A stretch of DNA of 40,483 bases from Herbaspirillum sp. ASV7 (GTDB taxonomy: Bacteria > Pseudomonadota > Gammaproteobacteria > Burkholderiales > Burkholderiaceae_D). Position numbers and translations under genes: made by a program. Numbering within the stretch: the stretch's first letter is position 1; every line of letters starts with the position of its first letter. The DNA lies in the NCBI RefSeq assembly GCF_016429215.1, contig NZ_JAELUH010000047.1:1-40483 (forward strand), written 5' to 3'. The notes under the pieces are model-generated. The model was not told the origin of the DNA, searched no databases, and worked only from the letters and a program-made list of their open reading frames with translations. This document shows, piece after piece, positions 27,382 to 36,028 of the stretch.

Positions 27382-28053
27382 ATGAACCGTGCCAACCGTG
27401 CCTTTTCCCCTTTGTTGCATTCCGTTTTTGCTGCCGTGCTGGCAGTGTCTTGCGCAGCCCATGCGGCTGACGAGAAGACAACCCCGATCAAGGCCGACCC
27501 GGCCAAGGGCGAAGCCCTCTTCACCAATGGCGACAATGCCCGCAACATCGTGGCCTGCGTGTCCTGCCACGGCGCTGCCGGCAATTCGACCATCACCCAG
27601 AATCCCAAGCTGGCCGGCCAGCATGAGGCCTACATCGCCAAGCAGTTGCTCAACTTCCGTACGCCCGAACGCAACAATCCGGTCATGACGCCGATGGCCA
27701 AGGCGCTCACCGACGAGGACGTGCACAACATCGCGGCCTATCTGGCGGCCCAGGCACCCAAGCCGGGCGCGGCCAAGAACAAGGAAACCATCGACCTGGG
27801 CAAGCATATCTGGCGCGCCGGCATCGCCGCCAAGAACGTGCCGGCCTGCGCCGGCTGCCACAGCCCCAATGGCGCTGGCATCCCGGCCCAGTATCCGCGC
27901 CTGGCTGGCCAGCACCAGGATTACACGGTGGCTCAGCTGACCAGTTTCCGTGGCGGTACCCGCACCAACAGCCCGCAGATGACGGCCATCGCCGATCGTC
28001 TCTCGGACAAGGAAATCAAGGCCGTGGCCGACTACATGGCCGGCCTGAAGTAA
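27382..28053 (+). CDS. Cytochrome c4 (dihaem c-type cytochrome)
   Basis: The 223-residue protein has a signal peptide ending near AHA28 and two class I cytochrome c domains with haem motifs C59-V-S-C62-H63 and C156-A-G-C159-H160. Met residues in NNPVMTPMA and NSPQMTAIA are the likely sixth ligands. Cytochrome c4 carries electrons in the periplasm to terminal oxidases. It lies upstream of resB and ccsA/B-type genes, which attach haem to such proteins, and near engB, a common neighbour in betaproteobacteria. The ATG at 27382 is preceded by only a weak AGGG. Confidence 0.95.
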   Translation: MNRANRAFSPLLHSVFAAVLAVSCAAHAADEKTTPIKADPAKGEALFTNGDNARNIVACVSCHGAAGNSTITQNPKLAGQHEAYIAKQLLNFRTPERNNPVMTPMAKALTDEDVHNIAAYLAAQAPKPGAAKNKETIDLGKHIWRAGIAAKNVPACAGCHSPNGAGIPAQYPRLAGQHQDYTVAQLTSFRGGTRTNSPQMTAIADRLSDKEIKAVADYMAGLK

Positions 28054-28076
28054 GGCCTGAGCAAGCGCAAGCGAAG

Positions 28077-28103
28077 AAGGCGGCCCCGGTGCCGCCTTTT
28101 TTT
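28077..28103 (+). terminator. Intrinsic terminator after cytochrome c4
   Basis: AAGGCGGC (28077-28084) pairs with GCCGCCTT (28091-28098) around CCCGGT and is followed by a T-run to 28103. It separates the cytochrome gene from resB, so resB needs its own promoter. TAGAAT at 28240-28245 is a possible -10 for it. Confidence 0.88.
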
Positions 28104-28329
28104 CGTCATGATTGACGCAAGTCGTGGCGCGCCACGCCGGCCGGCCCCATGATCGCGGATCAGGCCCGCTGCGCCCTGATAAGCGCGCCGGCATACCCGG
28201 GTTGCGCTGGCGCGTATCACGGACTTTTCCCGGGAGCGGTAGAATTCCGGGTTCGCATCGCTTTGCCGCCCGGCAAGGCGACCCCCCAGGTAAGCGGGTC
28301 CGGCAGCCCGGATCCGGTAAGGCAGGAAT

Positions 28330-30477
28330 ATGACGACGGGCAGCAGTACCCAAGGAATCCAGATCAGGACCCGGCAACGCTGGCTAGGCGATGCCGTCGA
28401 ACTGGTCTCATCGATGCGCTTCGCCATCAGCCTCTTGACGCTGATCGCCATCGCCTCGGTGATCGGCACGGTGATGAAGCAGAACGAACCGATGCCCAAC
28501 TACGTGAACCAGTTCGGTCCGTTCTGGTTCGAGATCTTCGGCAAGGCTGGCCTGTATGCGGTCTATTCGGCCTGGTGGTTCCTGCTGATCATGGGCTTCC
28601 TGGTGCTGTCGACCTCGCTGTGCATCGCCCGCAACGCGCCCAAGATGCTGCGCGACGTCAAGAGCTGGCGCGACAACGTGCGCGAGCAGTCGCTGCGCAA
28701 CTTCCACCACAAGCATGAATGGCAGACCGGCGAGGCGCCGGCCGAAGCCGCCGCGCGGCTGGCCCGGCAGGTCGGGCAGCGCGGCTACAAGGTCAAGCTG
28801 GTCGATAAGGACGGCGGCACGCTGCTGGCGGCCAAGCAGGGGGCGGCCAACAAGTGGGGCTACATCTTCGCGCATGCGGCCATCGTCATCATCTGCCTGG
28901 GTGGCCTGCTCGACTCGGACCTGCCGATCCGCTTCCAGCAATGGTTCTATGGCAAGCAGGCGTTCTCCGGCAACGGCATCATCGCCGACATCCCCGAGCG
29001 TTATCGCCTGGGCCTGAACAACCCGACCTTCCGCGGCAATACCCTCATTCCCGAAGGCGCCAGCAGCAGCACGGCCATCATCCCGCAGAAGGATGGCGTG
29101 ATGATCCAGGACCTGCCCTTCACCATCCAGCTGAAGCGCTTCATCATCGACTTCTACTCCACCGGCATGCCCAAGCTCTTCGCCAGCGAAGTGGTGCTGC
29201 GCGACCATGAAACGGGCAAGGAGACCGCCGCCACCATCAAGGTCAACGAGCCGCTGATCTACAAGGGCGTGGCGATCTACCAGTCCAGCTTCGAGGATGG
29301 CGGCAGCAAGCTCAAGCTGGTCGGCTACCCCATGCAGGGCGGCAGCAACAGCCGCTTCGAGCTGGCCGGCGAAGTCAACGGCACCACGCCGATGCCGGCC
29401 GGGATGGGCGACTACACCATCGAATGGACCGGTTTCCGTCCCTTCAACGTGGAGAACATGCAGGCCGGCAAGTCGGGCTCGACCTCGGGTGACGCGCGCG
29501 CGGTCAACGTCGGCAAGGACGTCAACCGCGGCATCATCGAGGGCCTGGACAAGCACCTGGGTTCCAGCGCCAAGAATGCCAACAGCAAGGATTTCAAGAA
29601 CGTCGGTCCGACCGTGCAGTACAAGCTGCGCGACAAGACCGGCCAGGCGCGCGAGTACTTCAACTACATGCAGTCGCTGCAGATCGATGGCGCCTATGTG
29701 TTCCTGGCCGGCATGCGCGAGCAGCCAGACCAGCCCTTCCGTTACCTGCGCATTCCCGCCGATGACAAGGACAGCGTGGCCGAGTGGATGCGCCTGCGCG
29801 CGGCACTGGCCAATCCGGCGCTGCGTGAACAGGCCGCCCACCGCTATGCCAGCCAGGCCATCAGCAATGGTCGCGAGACCTCGCCGGTGCTGCGCCAGCA
29901 GCTGGAGCAATCGGCCCTGCGCGGCCTGAGCATCTTCGCCGGCGACGGTAAGGTCTCCGGCTATATCGCCGTGACCCGCTTCCTGGAGCAGCTGCCGGCC
30001 GCCGAGCAGGAGAAGGCCGCCGACATCTTCATGAAGATCCTCAACGGCAGCATGTGGGAACTCTGGCAAGCCGCCCGCGCCCAGGACGGCCTGGCCCCGG
30101 TGGCCAGTGACGAGGCCCATGGCCGCTACCTGCAACTGGCCATCAACGCGCTGGCCGATGCCGGCTTCTATCCGGCGCCGGTGTTCCTGCAACTGACCGG
30201 GTTCGAGGAGATCAAGGCCTCGGTGCTGCAGGTGACCCGTTCGCCGGGCAAGAAGGTGGTCTACCTGGGCTGCCTGTTCCTGGTGCTGGGCGTGTTCGCG
30301 ATGCTCTACATCCGTGACCGGCGCCTGTGGATCTGGATCAAGCCGGGCGCAGACGGCCAGGGCATCCAGGCGCTGCTGGCCATGAGCACCCAGCGCCGTA
30401 CACTGGACTTTGACAAGGAATTCGAGCAGATGAAGGGCAGGCTGGCGGGCAACGCCTCCGTGCCGCCATCGGCTTAG
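28330..30477 (+). CDS. resB: Cytochrome c biogenesis protein ResB
   Basis: The 715-residue membrane protein begins with the ResB region: helices at about 27-45 (MRFAISLLTLIAIASVIGTV) and 77-98, the segment KQNEPMPNYVNQFGPFW, then a third helix (about 178-195). A large periplasmic domain and a final helix near 639-659 follow. ResB works with CcsA (ResC) in System II cytochrome c maturation, delivering reduced apocytochrome and haem for thioether bond formation. The ATG at 28330 follows AGGAAT. The next gene encodes the CcsA-type partner, and dsbD upstream may supply reductant. Confidence 0.95.
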   Translation: MTTGSSTQGIQIRTRQRWLGDAVELVSSMRFAISLLTLIAIASVIGTVMKQNEPMPNYVNQFGPFWFEIFGKAGLYAVYSAWWFLLIMGFLVLSTSLCIARNAPKMLRDVKSWRDNVREQSLRNFHHKHEWQTGEAPAEAAARLARQVGQRGYKVKLVDKDGGTLLAAKQGAANKWGYIFAHAAIVIICLGGLLDSDLPIRFQQWFYGKQAFSGNGIIADIPERYRLGLNNPTFRGNTLIPEGASSSTAIIPQKDGVMIQDLPFTIQLKRFIIDFYSTGMPKLFASEVVLRDHETGKETAATIKVNEPLIYKGVAIYQSSFEDGGSKLKLVGYPMQGGSNSRFELAGEVNGTTPMPAGMGDYTIEWTGFRPFNVENMQAGKSGSTSGDARAVNVGKDVNRGIIEGLDKHLGSSAKNANSKDFKNVGPTVQYKLRDKTGQAREYFNYMQSLQIDGAYVFLAGMREQPDQPFRYLRIPADDKDSVAEWMRLRAALANPALREQAAHRYASQAISNGRETSPVLRQQLEQSALRGLSIFAGDGKVSGYIAVTRFLEQLPAAEQEKAADIFMKILNGSMWELWQAARAQDGLAPVASDEAHGRYLQLAINALADAGFYPAPVFLQLTGFEEIKASVLQVTRSPGKKVVYLGCLFLVLGVFAMLYIRDRRLWIWIKPGADGQGIQALLAMSTQRRTLDFDKEFEQMKGRLAGNASVPPSA

Positions 30478-30576
30478 GTTTTACCGTGCCGCCGGCATAT
30501 GGCGGTTATCATCTGCGGCATATAAAGGCTGGCATCGGCTTGGCTAGCATCGCTGCAGACAGTAGTGGAGAACGCA

Positions 30577-31731
30577 ATGGAACTGACTCAAGCAAACCAG
30601 GCCTACGCCGACGAGCAAGGCTTCTTCCGCCGCCTCAGCGTGGTGGACTGGATCTTCGCGGCGGCCCTGGTGGCAGGCTCCCTGTACGCCTTCGGGCGTT
30701 TCGGCAGCTACATGGATTACTACGAGAAGGCGGTGCTGCTGCTGGCCGCGCCCACCTTCGCCTGGCTGGGCTGGCACTGGAAGCCGGTGCGCCCGCTGAT
30801 GGTCGCCATCGCCGTGCTGTCGCTGGGCGCCATCGCCATGTATGGCGGTGCGCTGGAGATGGCCGACAAGAAATTCTTCCTCAAGTACATGCTCTCCAGC
30901 CAGTCGGCGATCCTGTGGATGAGTGCGCTGTTCTGCCTGTCGACGCTGTTCTACTGGGGCGGGCTGGCCACCACCGCCGGCACCGGCAACGCGATCGGCT
31001 CGCGCCTGTGCTGGGCCGCCGTGTTGCTGGGCTTCACCGGCATGATGGTGCGCTGGTACGAGTCCTACCTGATCGGCGCCGATGTGGGTCATATCCCCAT
31101 CTCCAACCTGTATGAAGTCTTCGTCCTGTTCTGCCTGATCACGGCGCTGTTCTACCTCTACTACGAGGAGCGCTACGCCACCCGCCAGCTGGGTGCCTTC
31201 GTGCTGACGGTGATCACCGCAGCAGTCGGATTCCTGATGTGGTATACCGTCTCGCGGGATGCAGCCGAGATCCAGCCGCTGGTACCGGCCCTGCAGAGCT
31301 GGTGGATGAAGATCCACGTGCCCGCCAACTTCATCGGCTACGGGACCTTCGCCCTTGCCGCCATGGTGGCCGTGGCCTACCTACTGCGCGAGCGCGGCTA
31401 CCTGGCCGACCGCCTGCCCTCGCTGGAGGTGCTCGATGATGTGATGTACAAGGCCATTGCCGTGGGTTTTGCCTTCTTCACCATCGCCACCATCCTGGGC
31501 GCGCTGTGGGCAGCCGAGGCCTGGGGCGGGTATTGGTCCTGGGATCCCAAGGAAACCTGGGCGCTGATCGTCTGGCTCAACTACGCGGCCTGGTTGCACA
31601 TGCGCCTGATGAAGGGTTTGCGTGGACAGGCGGCGGCCTGGTGGGCGCTGGTCGGCCTGCTGGTGACGACCTTCGCCTTCCTGGGCGTGAACATGTTCCT
31701 CTCCGGCCTGCATTCCTACGGCGAGCTTTGA
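30577..31731 (+). CDS. ccsB: Cytochrome c biogenesis haem-handling protein, CcsA/ResC type
   Basis: The 384-residue polytopic protein has the tryptophan-rich WWD motif WGGYWSWDPKETW (316-328) and flanking histidines H172, H247 and H341 that fit the haem ligands of this family. It exports or presents haem and, with ResB, joins it to apocytochromes. The symbol is ambiguous because betaproteobacterial annotations call it ccsB while the family is CcsA/ResC. The ATG at 30577 follows TGGAG with 6-nt spacing; an in-frame GTG at 30565 overlaps that site and was rejected. It probably shares a transcript with resB. Confidence 0.95.
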   Translation: MELTQANQAYADEQGFFRRLSVVDWIFAAALVAGSLYAFGRFGSYMDYYEKAVLLLAAPTFAWLGWHWKPVRPLMVAIAVLSLGAIAMYGGALEMADKKFFLKYMLSSQSAILWMSALFCLSTLFYWGGLATTAGTGNAIGSRLCWAAVLLGFTGMMVRWYESYLIGADVGHIPISNLYEVFVLFCLITALFYLYYEERYATRQLGAFVLTVITAAVGFLMWYTVSRDAAEIQPLVPALQSWWMKIHVPANFIGYGTFALAAMVAVAYLLRERGYLADRLPSLEVLDDVMYKAIAVGFAFFTIATILGALWAAEAWGGYWSWDPKETWALIVWLNYAAWLHMRLMKGLRGQAAAWWALVGLLVTTFAFLGVNMFLSGLHSYGEL

Positions 31732-31785
31732 TGGCGATGGCCGCTCCTTGATTAGGGGCCCCGTCCCCGACGAAAAGGAGTGGCA

Positions 31786-32433
31786 ATGAACGATTCGACT
31801 TACCCGCCGGCGCTGGTCATCTTCGATTGCGATGGCACGCTGGTCGATAGCGAAGTGGTGGCCGCACAGGCCTGGTCCGAGTATGTGGCCAGTTATGGCG
31901 TCAACCTGAGCGCCGAGGAGGCCCTGTCGCGCTTTCGCGGCGTCAGCATGACATGGTGCCTGGCGCATATCGAGCAGCTGCATGGCCAAGCCCTGCCGCC
32001 GCACTTCGAGCAGGAGCTGCGTACCCTGATGGCGCGACTGCTGGAGCAGCAGTTGCAGCCTATCAATGGCGCCCTGGACATGGTGGAAAAGCTGCACCTG
32101 CCCTTTGCACTGGCCTCCAACGCGCCCCATCACAAGATCGAGCTATGCCTGCGCGTGACCGGCCTGTTGCCGCATTTTGCCGGCCGCATCTTCAGCGCCT
32201 ACGATGTGCAGCGCTGGAAACCCGACCCGGCCCTGTTCCTCCATGCCGCCGCGCAATTGGGCGTGGCACCGGAGTACTGTGCGGTGGTCGAGGACAGCCT
32301 GCCGGGCGTACAGGCCGGTCTGGCCGCAGGCATGAAGGTAGTCGCCCTGCAGGAGCATGGCGTGCACCCGGACATGCCGTGCGGCGTGCAGGTCATCACC
32401 CATCTGTCGCAACTGCACGCCCACCTGGTCTGA
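31786..32433 (+). CDS. HAD-superfamily phosphatase (phosphoglycolate-phosphatase-like)
   Basis: The 215-residue product has the HAD nucleophile motif DCDGTLVDSE (D14, D16), a helical cap, motif II LASNAPH, the lysine in RWKPDPALF and the acidic motif VVEDSLPGVQAG. These are the subclass IA features of Gph/YieH-type phosphatases and beta-phosphoglucomutase relatives. The substrate cannot be deduced. AAAAGGAG (31773-31780) precedes the ATG at 31786; a GTG at 31780 overlaps it. It follows ccsB by 54 nt. Confidence 0.9.
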   Translation: MNDSTYPPALVIFDCDGTLVDSEVVAAQAWSEYVASYGVNLSAEEALSRFRGVSMTWCLAHIEQLHGQALPPHFEQELRTLMARLLEQQLQPINGALDMVEKLHLPFALASNAPHHKIELCLRVTGLLPHFAGRIFSAYDVQRWKPDPALFLHAAAQLGVAPEYCAVVEDSLPGVQAGLAAGMKVVALQEHGVHPDMPCGVQVITHLSQLHAHLV

Positions 32434-32447
32434 GGCGCTTTGCCGCT

Positions 32448-32476
32448 TTCTCAGGCCGGTGCAATTTAGGTAAGAT
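32448..32476 (+). promoter_or_regulatory. Weak candidate promoter for the GNAT gene
   Basis: TTCTCA (32448-32453), a 17-base spacer and TAAGAT (32471-32476) each match four of six consensus bases. The predicted transcript start near 32483 is about 20 bases before the ATG, which has no clear ribosome binding site, so the mRNA would be nearly leaderless. Confidence 0.25.
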
Positions 32477-32503
32477 GGTCCAATCCGTCCACGACCGACC
32501 AGC

Positions 32504-33094
32504 ATGTCCCATCCCATCGACCGCTCCCGGCAGATCATCTACTGCGATCGCGATATTGAAGTACGCCCGCTCGACGTGCGTGAGGCGCGGGCGCTGTATG
32601 ACGCGGTGGACCATTCACGCCAGGCTATCGGCAAGTGGGAGGCCTGGTGTACGCCCACTTATGGCTTGCTCGATGCGCAGCTGTTCCTGCAGCGCTCCAT
32701 CGAACACTGGCAGGGGCATGCCGCCTATGATTTCAACGTCATCGATCGTTCCACCGGCCTGGTGATCGGGGCGGTGGCCATCAACCAGGTCAGCCAGCTG
32801 AACCAGATGGCCAACCTCGGCTATTGGGTTCGCGACGGCTATACCGGCCGCGGCATCGCCGCCGTGGCGGCGCGGGCCGCCGCCGCCTTCGCCTTCGGCA
32901 AGACCGGCCTGACCCGGCTGGAGATCGTAGCCCAGACCGACAACCTGCGCAGCCAGCGGGTGGCCGAAAAGACTGGAGCGACGCTGGAATGCCTGGCGCG
33001 CAACCGCCTGGTGTTCCATGGGCAGCCGCGCGATGCCAGGGTGTTTTCGCTGGTCCCGGCGGACCTGGATAGGCCGATGCCGACACATGGCTAG
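32504..33094 (+). CDS. GNAT-family N-acetyltransferase (RimJ/RimL-like)
   Basis: The 196-residue product has the RimJ/RimL/Acetyltransf_3 layout. A substrate-binding first half is followed by acetyl-CoA motif A LGYWVRDGYTGRGIAA (about 106-121), then LTRLEIVAQTDNLRSQRVAE and a C-terminal end with EKTGATLECLARNRL. Such enzymes acetylate N-terminal or amino groups of proteins, peptides or small molecules; the target is unknown. The ATG has no evident Shine-Dalgarno. It lies 70 nt after the HAD gene and may be separately transcribed. Confidence 0.9.
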   Translation: MSHPIDRSRQIIYCDRDIEVRPLDVREARALYDAVDHSRQAIGKWEAWCTPTYGLLDAQLFLQRSIEHWQGHAAYDFNVIDRSTGLVIGAVAINQVSQLNQMANLGYWVRDGYTGRGIAAVAARAAAAFAFGKTGLTRLEIVAQTDNLRSQRVAEKTGATLECLARNRLVFHGQPRDARVFSLVPADLDRPMPTHG

Positions 33095-33245
33095 GGCTTG
33101 TCGCAGCGCCTGATAAAGATTCTGCGAGGCAATTGTAAGAGGGCAGATCTGTGGTTTTTTTGCGGCGCAGACCATGCGGAGATACGTTTGGCTACAAATT
33201 TTTCGCGCCGGTTTTGTTGATCAGAACTGCACAATCCGAACTATT

Positions 33246-33261
33246 CTGACAGCGCTGTCAG
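33246..33261. promoter_or_regulatory. Perfect 16-bp palindrome, candidate operator
   Basis: CTGACAGCGCTGTCAG reads the same on both strands. The half-site CTGAC recurs twice 75-105 bp downstream with an 11-bp repeat spacing. The arrangement suggests a dimeric DNA-binding protein acting on the gene at 33533, but the regulator is unknown. Confidence 0.45.
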
Positions 33262-33469
33262 CCTTGATGGCAGCGGGTTTGCGCCAATTTTGCGCAGCCG
33301 CATGAAAAATCTGCACCAAAATAAATTCAAATTGGCTGACAAAATACTGACTTTTCACGTATTCCAAATCGCGACTTGGACGTTACATAGTTAAAGCGCC
33401 CGTAAATCAGGGTGTTTCTGTGTCAGGAGCAGTTTCCCGGAAGCAATGAATCAAGCCGGGGAATTGCCG

Positions 33470-33500
33470 GTTCTCCTAAAAAAACTCAGGAAAGGAGAAC
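33470..33500 (+). other. Leader hairpin covering a Shine-Dalgarno-like sequence
   Basis: GTTCTCCT (33470-33477) pairs perfectly with AGGAGAAC (33493-33500) around a 15-nt A-rich loop. The 3' arm is a strong ribosome binding site followed by TTG at 33502 and a six-codon frame ending TAG at 33520-33522, just before the real gene's own GAGGAAATACG site. Confidence 0.4.
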
Positions 33501-33532
33501 TTTGAGCGTCAGCGACGTTTAGAGGAAATACG

Positions 33533-33784
33533 ATGCAAGCCATTCAACGCAACAAGACCGCCAATAACAACCACGCCGGCCGCGCCGCCCAACAATACGT
33601 CATGGGTGGTGAGGCTCGCAGCTCCCGCCTGTCCAAGCGCATCAAGAGCGCCGAGGCGGCACCCCAGGACGATTGCAATGCACGCTACGACAAGATCTCC
33701 AAGCAGATGGATGACTTGATCGAAGGCGGTTCGCCCCAGCATTTCCGCCGTCCCAAGATGGAAAGCGACATCATCGCGCGCTGA
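33533..33784 (+). CDS. Small hypothetical protein, 83 residues
   Basis: The family is not recognised. The product is hydrophilic, with a basic Asn/Ala-rich N-terminal half (MQAIQRNKTANNNHAGRAAQ), a basic stretch SSRLSKRIKSAE and a short acidic helix-like segment YDKISKQMDDLIEG. There is one cysteine (C48), no signal peptide and no membrane helix. Coding support comes from GAGGAAATACG before the ATG, a long structured upstream region and a terminator immediately downstream, which together suggest a dedicated monocistronic gene. A nucleic-acid or ribosome-associated role is possible from the charge alone, but unsupported. Confidence 0.75.
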   Translation: MQAIQRNKTANNNHAGRAAQQYVMGGEARSSRLSKRIKSAEAAPQDDCNARYDKISKQMDDLIEGGSPQHFRRPKMESDIIAR

Positions 33785-33792
33785 TCGGCGCG

Positions 33793-33838
33793 CAAAAAAC
33801 AGCCGGGAAGTGCATCGCATCTTCCCGGCTGAGTTTTT
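33793..33838. terminator. Bidirectional terminator between the small gene and gpsA
   Basis: AGCCGGGAAG (33801-33810) pairs perfectly with CTTCCCGGCT (33821-33830). Plus-strand transcripts meet GAGTTTTT, while minus-strand transcripts meet G plus TTTTTT directly after the stem. It therefore serves both the small gene and the convergent gpsA unit. Confidence 0.88.
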
Positions 33839-33895
33839 CCAGCTTGAATCGGCCTGTACCCGGGCTTGATTTCCGGGCCGGCAGCAGGCAGCGCC

Positions 33896-34900
33896 TTAAA
33901 GGCTTTCCTCGCGCGGATCCCGCGCCAGCAGCCTGGCCACCATTTCCTGCACCGACACGCCATCGAACAAGGCCGCCGCCACCGCATCGGTGATCGGCAT
34001 CTCGATGCCTTTCTCGCGCGCCAGCTCACGCACGGCCTGTGCGCAACGCACGCCTTCGGCGACATGGCCGAGTTCGGCCACGATATCCTCCAGCTTCTTG
34101 TTCTGTGCCAGCCCCAGGCCGACGCGGCGATTACGCGACAGGTCACCGGTGCAGGTGAGGATGAGATCGCCCACCCCCGAGAGGCCCATGAAAGTCTCAA
34201 GACGCCCCCCCAGCGCCACGCCCAGTCGGGTGATCTCGGCCAGGCCGCGGGTGATCAGGGCGGCGCGGGCGTTGAGCCCCAGTTGCAGGCCGTCAGCCAC
34301 ACCCGTGGCGATGGCCAGGATATTCTTCACCGCGCCACCGATCTCCACGCCGACCAGGTCGTCGCTCGAATAGATCCGGATATTGTTGCCATGCACGGCG
34401 GCGACCACACGCTCGCACAGGGCCGCGTCGGCACCGGCGATGGTCAGCGCGCAGGGCAGGCCGCGCGCTACTTCCTGGGCAAATGAGGGGCCCGAGAGCG
34501 CGCCAGCGGCCAGCCCCTCGCCCAGCACCTGCTGCACCACCTGGTGCGGCAGCAGGCGCGTTCCTTCTTCCAGGCCCTTGCACAGCCAGACCAGGTTGGG
34601 CAGCGCATAGGCGCGCAGATGACCGGCCAGCTCGCGCAGGCCCGATACCGAAGACGCCGCGATCAGCAGCGCATCGTCGGGGCTGTCGCAGACATGCCGT
34701 ACCGCCGCATCGAAGTCCGAGCTCACCGCCAGTTCAGCGGGCAAGGGGAAGCCCGGCAGGTAGAGCCGGTTCTCGCGCAAGCGGTCGGCTTCCTGCATGG
34801 CGGCGACGTTGCGGCCCCACAGCACGACATCGTGCTTGCGCGCCAGCGGAATGGCCAGCGCGGTACCCCACGCGCCGGCACCTAGAATGGTGATCTTCAT
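33896..34900 (-). CDS. gpsA: Glycerol-3-phosphate dehydrogenase [NAD(P)+]
   Basis: The 334-residue enzyme reduces dihydroxyacetone phosphate to sn-glycerol 3-phosphate for phospholipid synthesis. It has the Rossmann motif [10 protein letters not shown] (7-16), K108 (WLCKGLE), catalytic K192 ([13 protein letters not shown]) and the substrate-loop motif [14 protein letters not shown]. Length and start are normal. It ends the minus-strand rhodanese-grxC-secB unit, 10 nt after the SH3-domain gene, and only a poor ribosome binding site is visible. Confidence 0.97.
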   Translation of the reverse strand: MKITILGAGAWGTALAIPLARKHDVVLWGRNVAAMQEADRLRENRLYLPGFPLPAELAVSSDFDAAVRHVCDSPDDALLIAASSVSGLRELAGHLRAYALPNLVWLCKGLEEGTRLLPHQVVQQVLGEGLAAGALSGPSFAQEVARGLPCALTIAGADAALCERVVAAVHGNNIRIYSSDDLVGVEIGGAVKNILAIATGVADGLQLGLNARAALITRGLAEITRLGVALGGRLETFMGLSGVGDLILTCTGDLSRNRRVGLGLAQNKKLEDIVAELGHVAEGVRCAQAVRELAREKGIEMPITDAVAAALFDGVSVQEMVARLLARDPREESL

Positions 34901-34910
34901 GGCCGCCCGC

Positions 34911-35360
34911 TCAATCGCCCCAGACGTCGGCGGCCTTCACGAAGCCGGTCTGGCCGTCGCGATGGCGTACCTTCACCCAGCCGTTGCTGGGGCCTTCCAG
35001 CCATTCCAGCAATACGTAGCGGTCGGCGGTGAAGACCACCGGACTGCCTTCATCGGCCGCATTGAAGATGCGTGCATTGGCCACCGACACCACCAGCATG
35101 CGCTTGGAGGTGAGTGCCTTGGAGGAGATCCAGGACAGCGTGCCGGCGGCATCCCTGACCTTGCTCCACTCGCCGTAGGTCAATACCACTTCCACCGGCA
35201 TGCCGCGCGGCGCGACGTAGACGCGGCGGCCTTTTTCGGAAGGGGCGTCATACATGATGGCAGGGGCGGCACCGACCGACTTGAAGTCCAGGGCCAGGGC
35301 ATCCTTGGCCAGGAAGGCGCCAAGCAGGCTGGCGCAAAGAATCAGGGGCAGGCGTTTCAT
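34911..35360 (-). CDS. Secreted SH3-like domain protein
   Basis: The 149-residue product has a signal peptide ([20 protein letters not shown], cleavage near ALA23). Two bacterial SH3-like units follow: one from about 32 with [20 protein letters not shown], and one from about 90 ending [20 protein letters not shown]. Such domains often bind peptidoglycan or other periplasmic targets; the role here is unknown. It is inserted between secB and gpsA, genes often adjacent in other proteobacteria. Confidence 0.85.
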   Translation of the reverse strand: MKRLPLILCASLLGAFLAKDALALDFKSVGAAPAIMYDAPSEKGRRVYVAPRGMPVEVVLTYGEWSKVRDAAGTLSWISSKALTSKRMLVVSVANARIFNAADEGSPVVFTADRYVLLEWLEGPSNGWVKVRHRDGQTGFVKAADVWGD

Positions 35361-35387
35361 GGGGAAGTCTCCACGGGAGGGGAAAGC

Positions 35388-35410
35388 ACCGCCGCAGGAG
35401 CTGCGGCGGT
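35388..35410 (-). terminator. GC-rich hairpin after secB
   Basis: ACCGCCGCAG (35388-35397) pairs perfectly with CTGCGGCGGT (35401-35410) around GAG. In the minus direction it is followed by GCTTTCCCCT, a weak T-tract, so termination may be partial. It lies between secB and the SH3 gene. Confidence 0.5.
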
Positions 35411-35485
35411 CTGGCGTCGTGGCGTCCGACCGGAAGCATGGCCGCAGGGGCGGCAGTCCGGACGGGGCAAGCGCACGCGGGGGGA

Positions 35486-35980
35486 TCAGTTGACGGCGGT
35501 CGAACCGTTGTTGACCAGGGTGGCGCCTTGTTGCTCGGCCAGTGCCTGCAGGCGTTGCTGGTAGAACACCTCGAAGTTGATCTCGGCCAGGTGGACCGGC
35601 GGGAAACCGGCGCGGGTGATGGCGTCGGCGATGTTGGCGCGCAGGTACGGGTAGATGATGTTGGGGCAGCCGATGCCCAGCAGCGGGTCCAGCTGCTCGG
35701 CCGGCACGTTGCGGATCTCGAAGATGCCGGCTTGCTTGCCCTCGACCAGGAAGGCGACCTTGTCCTTGACTTTGGCGGTCACGGTGATGGTCACGGTCGA
35801 TTCGAACACGCCTTCAGCCAGCGCCTCGGCGCCGACGTCCACCGACACTTCGATGGACGGTGCTTCCTGTTCCAGGAAGATGGCCGGGGAGTTCGGCTGT
35901 TCCAGCGAGAGGTCCTTCAGGTAGACGCGCTGGATCTGGAAAACGGGTTGCTGTTGAGCTTCTTGGTTCTGTTCCGACAT
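35486..35980 (-). CDS. secB: Protein-export chaperone SecB
   Basis: The 164-residue product has the SecB core [19 protein letters not shown] at 14-32 and the later motif [24 protein letters not shown] split across the helical region. SecB is a cytoplasmic homotetramer that keeps precursors unfolded and hands them to SecA. It follows grxC with a 48-nt gap and AGAAA-type upstream sequence (GAAAGAAATCC) as ribosome binding site. This is the expected place in the rhodanese-grxC-secB array. Confidence 0.97.
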   Translation of the reverse strand: MSEQNQEAQQQPVFQIQRVYLKDLSLEQPNSPAIFLEQEAPSIEVSVDVGAEALAEGVFESTVTITVTAKVKDKVAFLVEGKQAGIFEIRNVPAEQLDPLLGIGCPNIIYPYLRANIADAITRAGFPPVHLAEINFEVFYQQRLQALAEQQGATLVNNGSTAVN

Positions 35981-36028
35981 GGATTTCTTTCAGGTTCGGT
36001 GAATCGGTTGGGAAGTGCTGCCCTGGCG

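Larger units (their letters stand above)
33095..33532 (+). other. 438-nt noncoding stretch upstream of the small hypothetical gene
   Basis: No ORF with a good start is present on either strand. The stretch is less GC-rich than its surroundings. It contains a perfect 16-bp palindrome (33246-33261), two CTGAC repeats 11 bp apart (33336-33340 and 33347-33351) and duplicated TTTGCGC words near 33279-33293. An 8-bp hairpin (33470-33500) covers a Shine-Dalgarno-like sequence. It appears to be a long regulated 5' region of the gene at 33533. Confidence 0.6.

Noticed and set aside
28408..30192. 594-codon minus-strand frame opposite resB
   Set aside because: Antisense shadow of a GC-rich coding region with no domain or ribosome binding site.
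33246..33261. LexA (SOS) box
   Set aside because: The palindrome lacks the CTGT-N8-ACAG order of the LexA consensus; only its halves look similar.
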